Assembly (NCBI GenBank): GCA_030429765.1
Contig: JAUIER010000014.1
Span: 1 to 64,000 of the forward strand
Source: a bacterium
Lineage (GTDB): Bacteria; Omnitrophota; Gorgyraeia; Zapsychrales; Zapsychraceae
DNA length: 64,000 bases
Reading direction: 5' to 3'
Every line of letters begins with the position of its first letter. Within the stretch, counting starts at the first letter, position 1. The notes below the pieces were generated by a model. That model ran no database searches and was not told the origin of the DNA. It saw only the letters and a program-made list of their open reading frames with translations. The position numbers were made by a program, and so were the translations under genes. Shown piece by piece: positions 62,403 to 64,000 of this stretch.

Positions 62403-63605
62403 CTACAAATTTTTGCGTATAAAATGTTCGATCATCGCCTCACCGCTCTCAAACTTAAGCCCTAACTCCTGCGATGACTCTTCGGTGTATCTGTCGGTGC
62501 CGTTGGGCTGCATACCACGGCCCCACATCACAAAGCCAACCGGTTCGCGGGTATGTGTCCGTAATTCCACGGGCGTTGGATGGTCAGGCAGTACGAGCAC
62601 TCGCACGTCATCGTGCTCACTGTACCGGTTTAGCACCGCTCCCACGACGTGCCGATCAATCTGCTCAATCGCCTCAATCTTGGCCTTGACATCGCCTTGA
62701 TGACCGGCTTCGTCCGGCGCCTCGACGTGAATATAAACGTAATCGTGCTTCTTCAAGGCATTCAATCCGTACTCGGCCTTACCGGCAAAATTTGTATCAA
62801 TATAACCCGTGACACCCGGGACATCGATGACGTCCAGTCCGGCCAGACGACCTATCCCGTTTACCAAATCTACGGCCGAGATAATTGACCCGTCCAGTCC
62901 GTACTTTTCCTTAAACGGCGTCAGCTTAGGACGCGTTCCCTGCCCCCACAGCCAGATCATCGTGGCGGGATTCTCGCCGAGGTCCACCCGCACCTGATTG
63001 ACACTTTGATTTTCAAAAATATCGCGCGAACGCTCCATTAAATCTAACAAACGCTTGGCCTGCGTCCCTTTGGGTAAATATTTTTCAATGCCCTGTTCCA
63101 AAATATCATGCGGCGGAACGGTGACCAATGACATCCATTCCTGCGGCACATCGGTTTGGACCACCATGATGTGGCGGTAGCTCTTGCCGGGATAAAACTT
63201 GATATCCGGATCTTTGATTTCGTCGTTGAGCGCCTCGATCAATATCGACGCCTCTTCGGTACGGATATGACCGGCGCTGTAGTCAGCCATCTTCCCGTCA
63301 AGCTCGGTAACAAGGTTGCAGCGGAACGAAACTTCGTTGTCCTTGAGCTCAATATTCATATTCGCGGCCTCCAAGGCGGAACGGCCGGTCAGTGTTGTCT
63401 TGGGATCGTAGCCCAGGATGGCCATGTTGCCCACGTCGGAACCCGGCGGCAATCCTTCCGGAATCGTCTGGACCAGTCCGCAAAATCCGTTTTTCGCCAT
63501 ATGGTCCATATTCGGCGTGCGCGCCACATCCAGCGGCGTTCGGTTTCCCAGACTTTCCAACGGATGATCAAACATGCCGTCGGGGACTATCACAATATAT
63601 TTCAT
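62403..63605 (-). CDS. apgM: Cofactor-independent phosphoglycerate mutase (ApgM type)
   Basis: This 400-aa alkaline-phosphatase-fold enzyme converts 3- to 2-phosphoglycerate. The N-terminus IVIVPDGMFDHPLESLG provides the metal Asp, and GLPPGSDVGNMAILGYDP carries the catalytic Ser and its partner residues. The insert domain (about 65-180) and the C-terminal metal site (VEAPDEAGHQGDVKAK, then VLVLPDHPTPVELRTH) are present. The ApgM (archaeal-type) group is common in anaerobic bacteria. It follows coaBC by 6 bp and precedes lysC. Confidence 0.94.
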   Translation of the reverse strand: MKYIVIVPDGMFDHPLESLGNRTPLDVARTPNMDHMAKNGFCGLVQTIPEGLPPGSDVGNMAILGYDPKTTLTGRSALEAANMNIELKDNEVSFRCNLVTELDGKMADYSAGHIRTEEASILIEALNDEIKDPDIKFYPGKSYRHIMVVQTDVPQEWMSLVTVPPHDILEQGIEKYLPKGTQAKRLLDLMERSRDIFENQSVNQVRVDLGENPATMIWLWGQGTRPKLTPFKEKYGLDGSIISAVDLVNGIGRLAGLDVIDVPGVTGYIDTNFAGKAEYGLNALKKHDYVYIHVEAPDEAGHQGDVKAKIEAIEQIDRHVVGAVLNRYSEHDDVRVLVLPDHPTPVELRTHTREPVGFVMWGRGMQPNGTDRYTEESSQELGLKFESGEAMIEHFIRKNL

Positions 63606-63611
63606 CTTGGT

Positions 63612-64000
63612 CTACTTGTCCTGTGCGTTTAGTTTTCGGCTGACGACATCCAGCAGGGCATCCGCCACGGCGGCGCGGCTTTCAGCACTGGCGAGAATCG
63701 TTTGATTCTCCACCACATAGCCGAGATAATTCTGTTCTTTGAGCGTATTGGCCAAAACCAGATCGCAATACGCGTCGGAAAATAACTTTGTCGTGGAACT
63801 CACGGCCAATTCTTCGTTCATGTCCGATTCCAGTTTGAAACCGATGATCAATGATTTGGGCGCGAGCTTACGTATTGAGCGAATCAACTTCGGCAATGGA
63901 ATCAAATCCAGCTGGATCGTCGGCTCATCCGATTTCATCTTGGTGGTCGACGGGTTCTGGATCGTATAATCGGAAACTGCGGCCGCATGAAATATCGCGT
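63612..64000 (-). CDS. coaBC: CoaBC, partial (C-terminal part of the CoaB half)
   Basis: The reading frame continues upstream of the internal ATG at 63938 to the window edge without a stop. It translates as ...FHAAAVSDYTIQNPSTTK..., then LIIGFKLESDMNEEL, a clear match to the phosphopantothenate-cysteine ligase half of CoaBC. CoaB makes phosphopantothenoylcysteine in CoA synthesis. The remainder, including the CoaC decarboxylase, lies beyond the right edge. It ends 6 bp before apgM. Confidence 0.9.
   Translation of the reverse strand, partial: AIFHAAAVSDYTIQNPSTTKMKSDEPTIQLDLIPLPKLIRSIRKLAPKSLIIGFKLESDMNEELAVSSTTKLFSDAYCDLVLANTLKEQNYLGYVVENQTILASAESRAAVADALLDVVSRKLNAQDK

Noticed and set aside
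1-64000. CRISPR arrays, tRNA or rRNA genes, prophage or integrase genes
   Set aside because: No regularly spaced repeats, cloverleaf-like or rRNA sequences, or phage structural/integrase proteins were noticed on either strand.

Overview
This window reads as a Gram-negative, anaerobic, free-living bacterium. It has a class III (oxygen-sensitive) ribonucleotide reductase, lipoproteins, OmpA-type peptidoglycan-binding domains and a polysaccharide export protein. A 1565-aa secreted protein at 27553-32250 resembles, from memory, large proteins recurrent in Candidatus Omnitrophota genomes. I infer that phylum with moderate confidence; no rRNA or tRNA gene is present to settle it. Almost every gene lies on the minus strand.

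Layout. 0-3 kb: nrdD/nrdG, ending beside a 150-bp MITE-like element. 3.4-6 kb: a plus-strand sensor kinase and a small AT-rich membrane protein. 6.1-16.7 kb: a tight nine-gene operon joining a Ycf46-like AAA+ ATPase, a TauABC/NMT1-type ABC transporter, a PspA/IM30-like coiled-coil protein, a membrane coiled-coil protein, a tail-anchored VWA protein and two substrate-binding-protein/OmpA fusions. I consider this the best candidate for an undescribed envelope system. 17-25.5 kb: a TauE-like permease, a second 150-bp element, a fatty-acid hydroxylase-family gene, rsmJ, an Hsp15-like S4 protein, a SlyD-like FKBP, and a PilT ATPase fused to a degenerate receiver. 25.7-27.5 kb: an HhH membrane protein behind a promoter with phased repeats, a tiny Cys-rich lipoprotein, and a transglutaminase-like lipoprotein. 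27.5-38.7 kb: the giant secreted protein and a run of RDD, membrane and lipoprotein genes ending in a Wza-like export protein.

38.9-48.9 kb is a signalling island: six stand-alone response regulators with eight receiver domains in total, a hybrid kinase, a multi-PAS CHASE kinase and a CHASE protein without a kinase. No DNA-binding output domain is seen. One receiver unit is preceded by a complete promoter, c-di-GMP-I (GEMM) aptamer and intrinsic terminator. The hybrid kinase carries what looks like a dead GGDEF domain, so c-di-GMP appears to be wired into this island. 49-54.5 kb holds a GH26-like hydrolase, a carbohydrate-binding lipoprotein, a VOC protein and a GT39-like membrane protein. 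54.5-64 kb is housekeeping: valS, a citramalate synthase, aspartate kinase, apgM, and coaBC running off the right edge.

Several promoters share an extended -10 of the form TGC-TAnnnT, and some would give leaderless or nearly leaderless mRNAs.
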